This document shows, in pieces, positions 32,611-40,514 of a stretch of 55,246 bases of DNA. The DNA comes from Candidatus Accumulibacter meliphilus. Lineage in GTDB: Bacteria > Pseudomonadota > Gammaproteobacteria > Burkholderiales > Rhodocyclaceae. Position 1 is the first letter of the stretch. Every line of letters begins with the position of its first letter. Location of the stretch: contig QPGA01000002.1 of assembly GCA_003332265.1 (NCBI GenBank), forward strand, positions 143,976 to 199,221, read 5' to 3'. The position numbers and the translations under genes were made by a program. Under the pieces are notes generated by a model. The model was not told the DNA's origin and ran no database searches. It saw only the letters and a list, made by a program, of their open reading frames with translations.

Positions 32611-34443
32611 TTAGTTAATCAGTACACTCTCAAACGGTTGCGAACAATCGACCCACGATGCTGATTTAGATATCAATCCGGCTTCTCGCAGACGGACCCG
32701 AACGTTGCCTTGGTCAGTATGAGGTATCGGGCTAGTGCGCCAATCATTGCCGGTAACCTCGGCTAATAGGCAATAGGCGGATTCACGTGCTACACCGCTC
32801 GTACTTCGCCCCACTTTGATGAGCAACTTCTCGTCCTGGTCAATCACGTTTTCTACAGTACCAAGAATGACAGTCGCGGGGCAATTCGCAGTCCCGCGGC
32901 ATACCGCAGAGGTCAGAATGCGTGGTCGAGCAACATTGACTTGAAACGAGAAAACCGCGCCGGCCGCTGTCTCTGCACCTGCCTCGGCTCTTGCAACAAA
33001 AAGCTCCACATGCGACGCAGCTACGGATTTTCCGGGTGGCCGGAAATGCACGTTGTCGAGAACCCATTCGCCACCACTCGAATTTTCCTCAAAACGCTGC
33101 AAAACATCTCCGCTACTTATCTCGGCTACAATTGTTCGCGCCTCTGATTCCAAAGGTTCAAGCACTCCACCTATTGAACCGCTCGGTGGTACTATGATAC
33201 TTGTTCCGGGTTTAACCAAGGTGCCGTTTACCGTGATTTGAGACAATCTATCGGGCGGCGGCGGGCCTTCGACTCGCTGGCCTTCTACTTTTTTGAACAG
33301 TTTTTGGAATGCGCGTGCTGCGCCTTCCAGATCGCGCGCCAGCTCAAGCTTTCGAGCAGTATCCTCTCCTGTCTGGCCAGCCATCAATAGATTGTCCGGG
33401 CAGGCTGCGACCAGTCCCGCCAGCGCTTTCTTATAATCCGCCAGCGCTTCCGCATACATTCCTGTGGCAAGATAGGCATCAGCATTCTTCCGTGCGTCGC
33501 GTGTCTCGGGCTGTGCTAAGGCTTTGGCCGGATTGCACTCTCGAGCCAGTTCTAGAGGGCATTTGATCGAGTCAAACAAGCAAGCTATAGACCTTGGCCA
33601 GTCAAGGAAGAATGCAGTACTGAGTAATCCAGTCCATAGAATGACGATCACGACGTATGCCCAACAAACCAAGACCGCCAGAAGCCAAAGAGCCTTGCTT
33701 GTTTTTAATTTTTCGGTGCTCTTTGCTAAAGGTGCAAGGACCATCAGCATGACCATGAATGCCAATACGACGGCAATACCAACCAAAGCGGTTGTCGCAT
33801 CGAGGCCCAGCGAAAAAAGGACCGTCGATACGACTGCAGCAAGGCCAGCTACGCCAAGCGCGTACCTGAGGACGGGAACCTGCTCAATGGCTTTGTGCAA
33901 TAACGTCACGGCGCGAGAAAAAATCTGTTCTTCATCATCGCGGCAGACCCTACCCGTTCCCGGTTTTTTTGCGGGCGTGTCATTGCTCAGTGGTGGGTGT
34001 ATCTCAGTCTGCAGATCACTGTTTGATCTTTCCTCGATTATAATTTGAATGCTAATGATTAGTTTGATGAGTGCTGGCGAGTCGGCTTTTCCGTCCCAAC
34101 CGGTCAGATCCAGGGTTTGTATGCCATTAAACGGTACCGGAATCTCAAAGCCGCTCGGGCCCCCATCAGTAGCAATTCGAACTGGCATCAGTTTGCCGAG
34201 ATCTCGGGCTTTCAGAGCTTCAGCAATCACCCATTTGGAATTTACTGATTCGGGTGTCCAGATGACTATAACTACCTTGGCCTCGCGAATTGCCCTATTT
34301 ATGGCGTCGCTGAACTCTTCGCCTGGTTGAATCCTGTCATCTGACCAAACGGCAAAATCGGTTCGATTCTGTAAGCAGCGAGCCAGCATCTCCCGCAACT
34401 TCTCGTCCTTGCGGGCGTAGCTGATGACGATGTCGGACATCAT
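32611..34443 (-). CDS. TIR-3TM-periplasmic sensor-like protein (right copy)
   Basis: The 610-residue product starts with a TIR domain (residues ~1-135): DIVISYARKDEKLREMLARC, AVWSDDRIQPGEEF as the BB loop, VVIVIWTPESVNSKWVIAEA with Glu75 at the catalytic position. After a polar linker come three TM helices (~192-212, 217-238, 251-275), then a TPR-like stretch (ADAYLATGMYAEALADYKKA) and a C-terminal ~200-residue beta-rich region (from ITVNGTLVKPGTSIIV) with four spaced cysteines. The TIR is cytoplasmic by topology; the far side of the membrane may sense. GGAG lies eleven bases before the first of two ATGs. It lies 50 bp after the small secreted protein, echoing the left-flank layout. Confidence 0.85.
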   Translation of the reverse strand: MMSDIVISYARKDEKLREMLARCLQNRTDFAVWSDDRIQPGEEFSDAINRAIREAKVVIVIWTPESVNSKWVIAEALKARDLGKLMPVRIATDGGPSGFEIPVPFNGIQTLDLTGWDGKADSPALIKLIISIQIIIEERSNSDLQTEIHPPLSNDTPAKKPGTGRVCRDDEEQIFSRAVTLLHKAIEQVPVLRYALGVAGLAAVVSTVLFSLGLDATTALVGIAVVLAFMVMLMVLAPLAKSTEKLKTSKALWLLAVLVCWAYVVIVILWTGLLSTAFFLDWPRSIACLFDSIKCPLELARECNPAKALAQPETRDARKNADAYLATGMYAEALADYKKALAGLVAACPDNLLMAGQTGEDTARKLELARDLEGAARAFQKLFKKVEGQRVEGPPPPDRLSQITVNGTLVKPGTSIIVPPSGSIGGVLEPLESEARTIVAEISSGDVLQRFEENSSGGEWVLDNVHFRPPGKSVAASHVELFVARAEAGAETAAGAVFSFQVNVARPRILTSAVCRGTANCPATVILGTVENVIDQDEKLLIKVGRSTSGVARESAYCLLAEVTGNDWRTSPIPHTDQGNVRVRLREAGLISKSASWVDCSQPFESVLIN

Positions 34444-34492
34444 CGTGGCGCTTTCTCCACCGATGGCGTACGGATTTACGGAGCTCGGCTTG

Positions 34493-34975
34493 TTAGTGTC
34501 TGCTCTTTCGTACGGTCACGGTACATGGCGCAGCTACCGTTTCTCGGATTGCAATGGGTTTGAAGTCACTTGTCTCGACACCCCTGTCCCAGTGTTCTTG
34601 GAGGCGGCGATTACTGTCTGTCGCCACGATCACCACGGCAATGTCAAAATCCCAGCCGATATCTTGCGGCCCGCCCAGGGCTGCAACCGATTTCCATCCT
34701 GGAGAAACCTCATTTACATGGAGCTTCCTCTGTAACCACCAATGTGGGGAAAAATCCGAGCGGCGAGCGACCAGCCAGGCATGTTGTCCTGCGACCACAC
34801 GCGCAGTACCAGATGCCTGGATTTCTCGTCCGACCAGCTGCCCTAGGGTGGGCTGAATAATCGTACAGGCAGTCTGTGCCAAGGCATCTGAGCAAGCGAG
34901 ACCGGTAAGGATTATCGTGATGGCAAAATGGGCAAGTAGCCTCGGAAAGCCGTAGTGAGGAGTGGTTGTGGTCAT
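34493..34975 (-). CDS. Exported single-domain protein of the WW-GPQDIG family (right copy)
   Basis: The ATG at 34975 has a perfect AGGAGG six bases upstream; longer frames upstream lack one. The 160-residue product has a signal peptide (LLAHFAITIILTGLACSDAL, ending AQT) and one domain that lines up with the protein at 1609: GQHAWLVARRSDF, then HWWLQRKLHVNEVSPGW and LGGPQDIGWDFDIAVVIV. Two cysteines (TACTIIQP and APCTVTVR) could pair. It heads the five-gene operon secreted-TIR-repeat-repeat/TM-VWA. A secreted ligand, inhibitor or receptor subunit for the TIR-TM protein is a plausible but unproven role. Confidence 0.78.
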   Translation of the reverse strand: MTTTTPHYGFPRLLAHFAITIILTGLACSDALAQTACTIIQPTLGQLVGREIQASGTARVVAGQHAWLVARRSDFSPHWWLQRKLHVNEVSPGWKSVAALGGPQDIGWDFDIAVVIVATDSNRRLQEHWDRGVETSDFKPIAIRETVAAPCTVTVRKSRH

Positions 34976-35436
34976 TTGTCGCCTCCTGAGGTAATCAAGT
35001 GGTAACCCTGCGCCAAGACTTTGCGTCCAGTCGCGTAGCAGTCGGCAAGCCATGTTACAGATCTTCGAGCAGCCGGAAAAAAGTAACTGGACGGCAATCC
35101 AGAAACTCCGTCTTGCTGTATTGCCGTTCGAAGTGTAGCGACACGGCAGGCCTCTCGTGCAGTGAGCGATCAAATCGCCGTCTCTTGGCGGATTGAACGC
35201 ACTAGCAAAGCTATTGGGCATGGCCTGGCGGCGGGTCAGGGAGCCACACCCAATACGCACAAAGACCAGTCTAGCGGTACGGTTGTGGGAAATCAAGCGA
35301 TTGATTTAATCTTTTGGTTCGCTAATTCATACCACAAGCCTTGTTCGTCGCCGGCCACTTTTGGGTCGCAGTGGCGAAGTCGATACCGAGGAAGAGCGGT
35401 GCGTGTCGCCATCGTGCATTCGCCGTCAGGTGGGGG

Positions 35437-35514
35437 GGTGGATGGTACACAGGCACGGTTACCCGCGCCCAGCCCCCGAGGAACCGAGCGTGATAGTTTC
35501 CCATCTCTCGATTC
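35437..35514 (-). mobile_element. Group II intron 3' relic (domains V and VI)
   Basis: On the minus strand, 35514 down to 35481 folds as a 34-nt domain V: an 8-bp basal stem (GAATCGAG with CTCGGTTC), an internal bulge containing ACG, a 5-bp upper stem (GATGG with CTATC) and a GAAA tetraloop. It is followed by GGGCGCGG-GTAA-CCGTGCCT, a domain VI-like hairpin, ending near GTGTACC, as bacterial introns often do. The catalytic-triad positions of domain V, usually AGC, read AAT, so this copy should not splice. No intron-encoded reverse transcriptase remains upstream. It is a decayed, truncated intron. Confidence 0.72.
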
Positions 35515-35716
35515 GAGCAGCGCAAAAGCCAGCCTCAATAAGGCAGTGTGCTCTCGGCTGGAATCCACCAACCGCGTCGAAGCCGTCGCGACGTATATTC
35601 GGCCGGCGTCGATGCCGTGCAGAAGAGCTTTCGTCCGCGGACATTACGTTCGATCGCTTTCGTGTCATGCAGCGGTTCGCCAATTGCGTAACTCTCGTGC
35701 AACCGACCAATCGCGG

Positions 35717-35872
35717 ATGAACCAGATGTTGGCGCAGAACCTACCGCTGAAGCTCTATTCCCTGAAGGAGCAGGCTCAGCGCCTGCGGCATCAATCCGGG
35801 TCAGTCACCGGCATGACCCGCCTCCTTGATGACTGCTTCGGGTGCGACGTGCATCGCGCCTTTGTCGGCTGA
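35717..35872 (+). pseudogene. Possible ISL3-like transposase scrap
   Basis: A short frame reads QNLPLKLYSLKEQAQRLRHQ followed by SGMTRLLDDC-like sequence. The L-x-x-LYSLKEQ-x-QRL pattern resembles the C-terminal helical region of ISL3-family transposases. Only about 50 residues are visible and the match is from memory of the family's style, so the call is weak. Confidence 0.25.
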
Positions 35873-36100
35873 CGTCTAAGTACCATTGGCCTTTAGCAAA
35901 GCGGTCATTTCGGGGCTCAAACCGTCTCGTCAGCTTTATCCGTTACCATTGCGCCTTGCCTGCGTCGGGGCCTTCCCATCGAATGCAGCGTTATAAGTCC
36001 GCAACGAAGGCTCGATACCCGGCCGGTGGCTAACAGGACCGTAACGAAATTTGCGCATCGGGTAGAATTTGCAGAATTGTCCAGCCGCAACGATGACTTG

Positions 36101-36124
36101 CCTCTGCCTCTGCCTCTGCCTCTG
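36101..36124. repeat. Hexanucleotide tandem repeat (CCTCTG)x4
   Basis: Four perfect copies of CCTCTG lie 180 bp upstream of the TIR-STAND-FGE gene. As a six-base unit it cannot shift a reading frame, but unit changes could alter promoter spacing. It may also be a chance low-complexity tract. Confidence 0.6.
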
Positions 36125-36304
36125 CTGTCTCACCGCGATCCCTGCATTGGAGGGCCAAGTGGATGGCGCGCTCCGACCGCGAGAGGGGGCTAGTTCGATT
36201 TCGCCGCCAATGCCATGCCCGGCGGCCTGTTGGCGGCGAGATGCGGCCGGCCGGTGGCGAGCACTCGTAGGGACCATTGCTTGCCCGATCAGAAACGGTG
36301 ACAG

Positions 36305-39139
36305 ATGCAGCCAGCTATCCCACAGCCGACGGAACATGTCTTCCTCAGCTACAACCACAACGACCGGGCGGCGGCGATCGCCTTGCGCGCGGCGCTCGAA
36401 AAGGCCGGGCTGACCGTCTTCAAGGATGATGACTCGCTGCGTGGCGGCGACCGCTGGCTGGAGCGCCTGCAGCAGGTCCTCAACGGCTGTTCGGCGTTCG
36501 TCGTGCTGGCCGGGCGCGACGGCGTGCGGCGCTGGGTCGGCGCCGAGGTGCAGGTCGCGCTGATCCGTCACCTGTCGCCCGAGAAAGACGAAGAGCGCCT
36601 GCCGATCTTCCCGATCCTGCTCGAAGAAGCGCTGCCGGAAACGCTGCCGCCGTTCCTGGCGCTGTTCCAGGCCAGCCGCTGGACAGGTGCTGGGGCGCTG
36701 CCGACAGGGCTGGTCGATGCCATCAGCGCGCACGCCATTCGCCTGGACTCGCCGCCAGCCATCGAGGGTTGCCCCTTCGTCGGCCTCAACGCCTTCAGCA
36801 GCAAGGATGCCCGGCTGTTCTTCGGGCGCCGTCGGGAAACCCTCGAAGCGCTGACCTGCCTCGGCGACCAGCAGCAGACCAACCCCGAAGGCCTGCGCGG
36901 CGGTGGCGGCGGCGCCTATTGCCGCTGGCTGCAGATCGAGGGCAACAGCGGCACCGGCAAGTCCTCACTGGTCAACGCCGGCATGTTGCCGATGATCGAA
37001 CGGGGCGTCTTGTGGGCGCGCACCGGCTTCGAGCACTGGACCCTCCTCGGCCCGATGATGCCGGGCAAGGACCCGCTCACCCGGCTGGCCGAAGTCGTCG
37101 AGCACGGGCTGATCAGCGACCAGGGTCGGCGCAACATGCTCGCCCGGCAACAGGCTTTCGAGGGCGACGAGCGCGCCCTGGCCTTCGCCCTGCGCGATTT
37201 CAGGGAAGAGCCGAGCGCGTTTCTGCTCATCGTCGACCAGTTCGAAGAACTGTTCACCTTCGCCGACGCGGCAGCCAGCAAGCAGTTCGACGCACTGCTG
37301 GCCAACGCCCTGCAGGACGCCGAGTGTCCGCTGTTCCTGATCAGCACCGTGCGCGCCGACTTCCTCGACCACTTCGAGCAGCTGCCGCGCCTGCAGAAGA
37401 TCTACAACAGCTACTGCAAGCGCTACTTCCTGCCGGCCATCTCCGAGCATGGCCTGCGCGAGGTCATCGAGCAGCCGGCGCGGTTCGCCGGGCTCGACGT
37501 CAGCGAGGTCAGTACCGCGATCATCGAGGACGCGCGCGACGAGATCGGCGCCTTGCCGCTGGTCGAGAACGCGCTGTTCACGCTCTGGCAGCAGCGCGAG
37601 GGCCAGCCGTTCCTAAGCGGCGAGCGCTACCGACAGTTGAAAGGCATCGCCGGCATGCTCAGCACGCAGGCCGACGAATTGCTGAGGCGCATCGACGGGC
37701 AGGTCAGTGGTGGCCAGCAGCGGGCGCTCGAACTGCTCCTCAGCCTGACACGCATCAATGACGAGGGACGCCACACGCGCCAGCGCATCGCCCGAGAAGA
37801 AGCACTGATGATTGCCGGTGACGGCAAGCCGGCCGTTGGCGAGCGCGTGCTGCAACTCCTCTCCGGCGAACGCCGCGCCGATGCACCCGCGCAGACCCTC
37901 ACCGGCGCGCTGCGGCTGATCACCATCAGCGAGGAAAGCCGCGAGGACAAGCGCCTGTACGTCGACCTGATTCACGAGACGCTGATCCGCGCTCGCGGCA
38001 AGGACGAGCAGACCGGCAAGACGGTCGGCTACTGGCCGACGCTCTACGACTACATCGAGACCAATCGCGATCGCGACATGCTTCGCCAGCAACTCAGGTT
38101 TCAGGCCGAGCGGTGGGGCAAGAGTCGCGCCGTCGGTCGCTGGTGGAACCTGGCCGGCTGGGACGATCTCTGGCGCTACCGGAAGCTGCGGGTCAGTGCG
38201 CGCGGCGCTGATGATTGCCGGTTCGTCTTTTGGAGTCGGTGTGCGGCGTGGGTTGATCTCGGATTGCTATTGGCCCCTCTGGCACTGCTAAGCGTAATCG
38301 GCGAGTCTGCCTTGTGGGCGGTCGAGAACAAGTTGCCACGAAGCTACATTCTGCAGAAACCGCTATGGCTCCTCGGCTATGGACCGTTGCCGGAGATGGT
38401 GGAAGTCCAGCCGGGAAGCTTCACGATGGGCTGCGTGCCGGGACGCGATGACGTTGCCAGCGCCAAATGCGATCTGGGCGAAATCGGGCATCAGGTCACC
38501 CTGTCGAAAGCATTCGCTCTAGGCAAGTACGAAGTTACCTTTTTGGAATACGACTATTATGTGTGGGATCAGAAGCGAAGGGGAAAGGAGATTGAATTCC
38601 CGCTGGATGGCGGCTGGGGACGGGCCGATCGTCCGGTAATCAACGTTAGTTGGGGTGATGCCACGGCCTACACGCAGTGGCTGAGCGAGAAGAGCGGCAA
38701 GCACTACCGCCTGCCGACCGAAGCCGAGTGGGAATACGCGGCCCGTGCGGGGACGAACTGGCCGTACTGGTGGGGGAATGAGTTCGTGAAGGACAAATCT
38801 AACTGCGATGGAAGCCAGACGACGCCGGTGCGTGGTAGTTATCCGCCGAACCCCTGGGGATTACACGATACATCCGGCAATGTCTACGAATGGGTGAACG
38901 ACTGGTACGCTCCGTATTCTACGGATGCAGTGACGGACCCGCTCGGGCCAAGCGAAGGCGTGTCTCGCGCGCTACGCGGTGGGTCGTGGTACTACAATCC
39001 GAGGTACTGTAGCGCGGCGACCCGTGAGGATCTCGCTCAGCACACTCGCGGCAACGGCATCGGTTTCCGGGTGTATCGTGGTTCCCCCATCGAATCGCTG
39101 CCCGTTGACCCGTTGAACACTGTTCAGCCGAAGCGCTGA
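36305..39139 (+). CDS. TIR-STAND NTPase-FGE(sulfatase-modifying fold) conflict protein
   Basis: A TGA two codons upstream in frame forces the ATG at 36305. The 944-residue product has an N-terminal TIR domain (~10-145; HVFLSYNHNDRAAAIALRAA, VFKDDDSLRGGD, RRWVGAEVQVAL with Glu81), then a STAND-type NTPase with Walker A GNSGTGKSS (~213-221), Walker B LLIVDQFEELF (~307-317) and downstream winged-helix-like sequence. A TM segment (~650-675) follows, then a C-terminal FGE-sulfatase fold (~705-926; VEVQPGSFTMGC, YRLPTEAEWEYAARAGT, NVYEWVNDWY, RALRGGSW). STAND proteins with TIR effectors are known in antiphage defence, and the FGE/C-type-lectin fold often acts as a ligand-binding sensor there. It lacks a strong ribosome binding site. 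Its codon style is GC-rich, unlike the AT-richer flank genes. Confidence 0.88.
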   Translation: MQPAIPQPTEHVFLSYNHNDRAAAIALRAALEKAGLTVFKDDDSLRGGDRWLERLQQVLNGCSAFVVLAGRDGVRRWVGAEVQVALIRHLSPEKDEERLPIFPILLEEALPETLPPFLALFQASRWTGAGALPTGLVDAISAHAIRLDSPPAIEGCPFVGLNAFSSKDARLFFGRRRETLEALTCLGDQQQTNPEGLRGGGGGAYCRWLQIEGNSGTGKSSLVNAGMLPMIERGVLWARTGFEHWTLLGPMMPGKDPLTRLAEVVEHGLISDQGRRNMLARQQAFEGDERALAFALRDFREEPSAFLLIVDQFEELFTFADAAASKQFDALLANALQDAECPLFLISTVRADFLDHFEQLPRLQKIYNSYCKRYFLPAISEHGLREVIEQPARFAGLDVSEVSTAIIEDARDEIGALPLVENALFTLWQQREGQPFLSGERYRQLKGIAGMLSTQADELLRRIDGQVSGGQQRALELLLSLTRINDEGRHTRQRIAREEALMIAGDGKPAVGERVLQLLSGERRADAPAQTLTGALRLITISEESREDKRLYVDLIHETLIRARGKDEQTGKTVGYWPTLYDYIETNRDRDMLRQQLRFQAERWGKSRAVGRWWNLAGWDDLWRYRKLRVSARGADDCRFVFWSRCAAWVDLGLLLAPLALLSVIGESALWAVENKLPRSYILQKPLWLLGYGPLPEMVEVQPGSFTMGCVPGRDDVASAKCDLGEIGHQVTLSKAFALGKYEVTFLEYDYYVWDQKRRGKEIEFPLDGGWGRADRPVINVSWGDATAYTQWLSEKSGKHYRLPTEAEWEYAARAGTNWPYWWGNEFVKDKSNCDGSQTTPVRGSYPPNPWGLHDTSGNVYEWVNDWYAPYSTDAVTDPLGPSEGVSRALRGGSWYYNPRYCSAATREDLAQHTRGNGIGFRVYRGSPIESLPVDPLNTVQPKR
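38966..39082 (+). other. C-type-lectin C-terminus resembling a DGR variable region
   Basis: The last ~39 residues of the FGE fold read RALRGGSWYYNPRYCSAATR and then EDLAQHTRGNGIGFRVYRG. This is the region that diversity-generating retroelements mutate in FGE-type target proteins, where template codons are AAC-rich (R-x-LRGGSW-NNN...GFR). Tyr, His and Leu codons (TAC, CAC, CTC) are one- or two-step adenine substitutions from AAC. Others (GAG, GAT) do not fit simple adenine mutagenesis. No template repeat or reverse transcriptase is seen in the window, so diversification is only a possibility. Confidence 0.4.
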
Positions 39140-39488
39140 TCAGGGTGCGGCGCGAAGGGACCTGCCAGAATGGATTTGTCCTCTCGGAAAACGCTTGTGG
39201 AAGGGAGTGGTTACTATGGCCTCCGTTCGCTGGGTGGTCGCCTGGAAACACTTGTCTGCCATCGACACAAGGAGGGGTTTCCCGCCCAGCGGCCCTACGT
39301 CCCCGCCAGCCAAGCCAGACGCGACCGATACCGGTAGGGTCGAACCTTCAACGGCCGACGCCAGACTGACGCCGGGCCACGGGGCCATGCTTAGGCGCTG
39401 TAGAGCCAGCGGTTTTCACGGCGCGGGGGTTCGCAACTACTTTGCCATGGAGGCCGCGACACTCTCGCTGTGCCGATCGGTCTGATGC
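39140..39488. other. Gap of 349 bp without a supported gene
   Basis: Open frames on both strands are Arg/Pro-rich and lack ribosome binding sites. No template repeat similar to 38966-39082 is seen here, nor a clear terminator. Nothing assigned. Confidence 0.4.
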
Positions 39489-39716
39489 TTATTTTTTTCG
39501 CTGGAACGAGTCGGCGTCGACGCCGGCCTGCCGAAGTATGGCGCGTAGAGTCCCTTCTGGCAGGTCGCCAGGGTGGTTCGGGATGGTGGTGTAGCGGTCC
39601 AGCGCCGGGTTGAACCAGATTTCGTGCGAGCCCGCGGCGTGACGATGGAATTCCAGTCCCAATTCCTTCAAGCGCTTGATGACTTGCCGGTAGCTGAAGC
39701 CGGCCAGTCTTCCCAT
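39489..39716 (-). CDS. hicA: HicA-type toxin (mRNA interferase, YcfA family)
   Basis: The 75-residue product has the HicA layout: SYRQVIKRLKELGLEFHRHA, the catalytic-histidine motif AGSHEIWFNP, then the end strand TTIPNHPGDLPEGTLRAILR. HicA toxins cleave mRNA through a double-stranded-RNA-binding-like fold with a conserved histidine. Its start overlaps the upstream hicB stop as TGATG. The order antitoxin-then-toxin is the reverse of the more common hicA-hicB order but is known. It lies between the island and the tRNA-Arg gene, where it may stabilise the island. Confidence 0.88.
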   Translation of the reverse strand: MGRLAGFSYRQVIKRLKELGLEFHRHAAGSHEIWFNPALDRYTTIPNHPGDLPEGTLRAILRQAGVDADSFQRKK

Positions 39717-39943
39717 CAGGTTGCGACGATCAGCGGATAGTCAAAGGTGTCGCACGCAGGTGAAAGGCGTTTTGCGGCTGCGCCCGACTGCGCTTCGATC
39801 AACTTCTTTGCGACGTCGGCAGCGATCTCGATGGTCTCCTGAATCGTACGGCCTTGCGCCACCAAGCCCTGAATCTCGTCGCTGGTGGCGAGATACACGC
39901 CCTCGGGTAGCCTCTCGATATGCAGCTGTATCATATGTTCCAT
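39716..39943 (-). CDS. hicB: HicB-type antitoxin
   Basis: The ATG at 39943 follows CAGGAG with good spacing; the longer upstream frame has none. The 75-residue product starts MEHMIQLHIERLPEGVYLAT and continues SDEIQGLVAQGRTIQETIEI, the partial RNase H-like fold of HicB antitoxins (G-x-YLATS...GLVAQG-x-T...EA). It is shorter than HicB proteins with a C-terminal DNA-binding domain; I see no such domain, so autoregulation may need another factor. It is coupled to hicA by a TGATG overlap. Confidence 0.85.
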   Translation of the reverse strand: MEHMIQLHIERLPEGVYLATSDEIQGLVAQGRTIQETIEIAADVAKKLIEAQSGAAAKRLSPACDTFDYPLIVAT

Positions 39944-40165
39944 GGTGTTTACTCCTGAAAGCTCTCGCCAGCCGTGGTGCACGCTGCGGAAACCGGCCTT
40001 GTGGGTTGCGTATGCCAGACGACTCCCGCAGTGCGCCCACGAAGTGATTCTAAAGCGAATGCCGGCGTCAACGCCAAGACTCAACGATTGGCTTGACTGG
40101 AAAGGCAGCGACTAGCGAACGGAATGAGGCGATCGATGATCTGTATGTGGAAGGTGGCCGACTAG

Positions 40166-40237
40166 TCCCCTCGACAGGAATCGAACCTGTATCCCACGCT
40201 TAGGAGGCGCGTGCACTATCCATTGTGCTACGAGGAG
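40166..40237 (-). tRNA. tRNA-Arg (anticodon CCU)
   Basis: The minus strand folds as a cloverleaf: acceptor CTCCTCG with CGAGGGG, D arm around GCAC...GTGC, anticodon stem CGCGC/GCGTG with loop CTCCTAA (anticodon CCT, reading AGG), and T arm ACAGG-TTCGATT-CCTGT. No CCA is encoded after the discriminator A. It is a core gene at the island edge; its 3' end points at the island, as in many tRNA-integrated islands. Confidence 0.93.
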
Positions 40238-40514
40238 AGGGGCGGCTATTGTAGCCGTTGCCTGTGATTTCGCCAATTCGGGCGCGGGCGTGCTCGGCCA
40301 CATTCGCCGTAGCTCGCGAGCTCGGGGTGCCGCACTCCGCCCGATTTGGACCTGCCGGAGCGCGCATCGGAGTAAAATCGCGCGCTCTTGCCGCGTTGCT
40401 GCCACGGTCATCGAGTTGTCGAGTTGTCGAGGTATCGCGTTGTGGCGTTCTCGGCTCAGGCCAGCGCGCATCTATGCTGCGCAGCACCACTCCACAGGAA
40501 ACTTACCCGCCCTC

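Larger units (their letters stand above)
34976..36304. other. 1.3-kb region of mobile-element relics, no intact gene
   Basis: No intact gene is supported here. It contains the group II intron 3' relic (35437-35514), a possible transposase scrap (35717-35872), and a hexanucleotide repeat (36101-36124). Open frames on both strands overlap and lack ribosome binding sites. It must also hold the promoters of the divergent genes at 34975 (minus) and 36305 (plus). Confidence 0.5.

Noticed and set aside
35162-35872. 236-residue plus-strand frame in the relic region
   Set aside because: It runs through the group II intron relic on the opposite strand and has no domain apart from a possible transposase scrap at its end.
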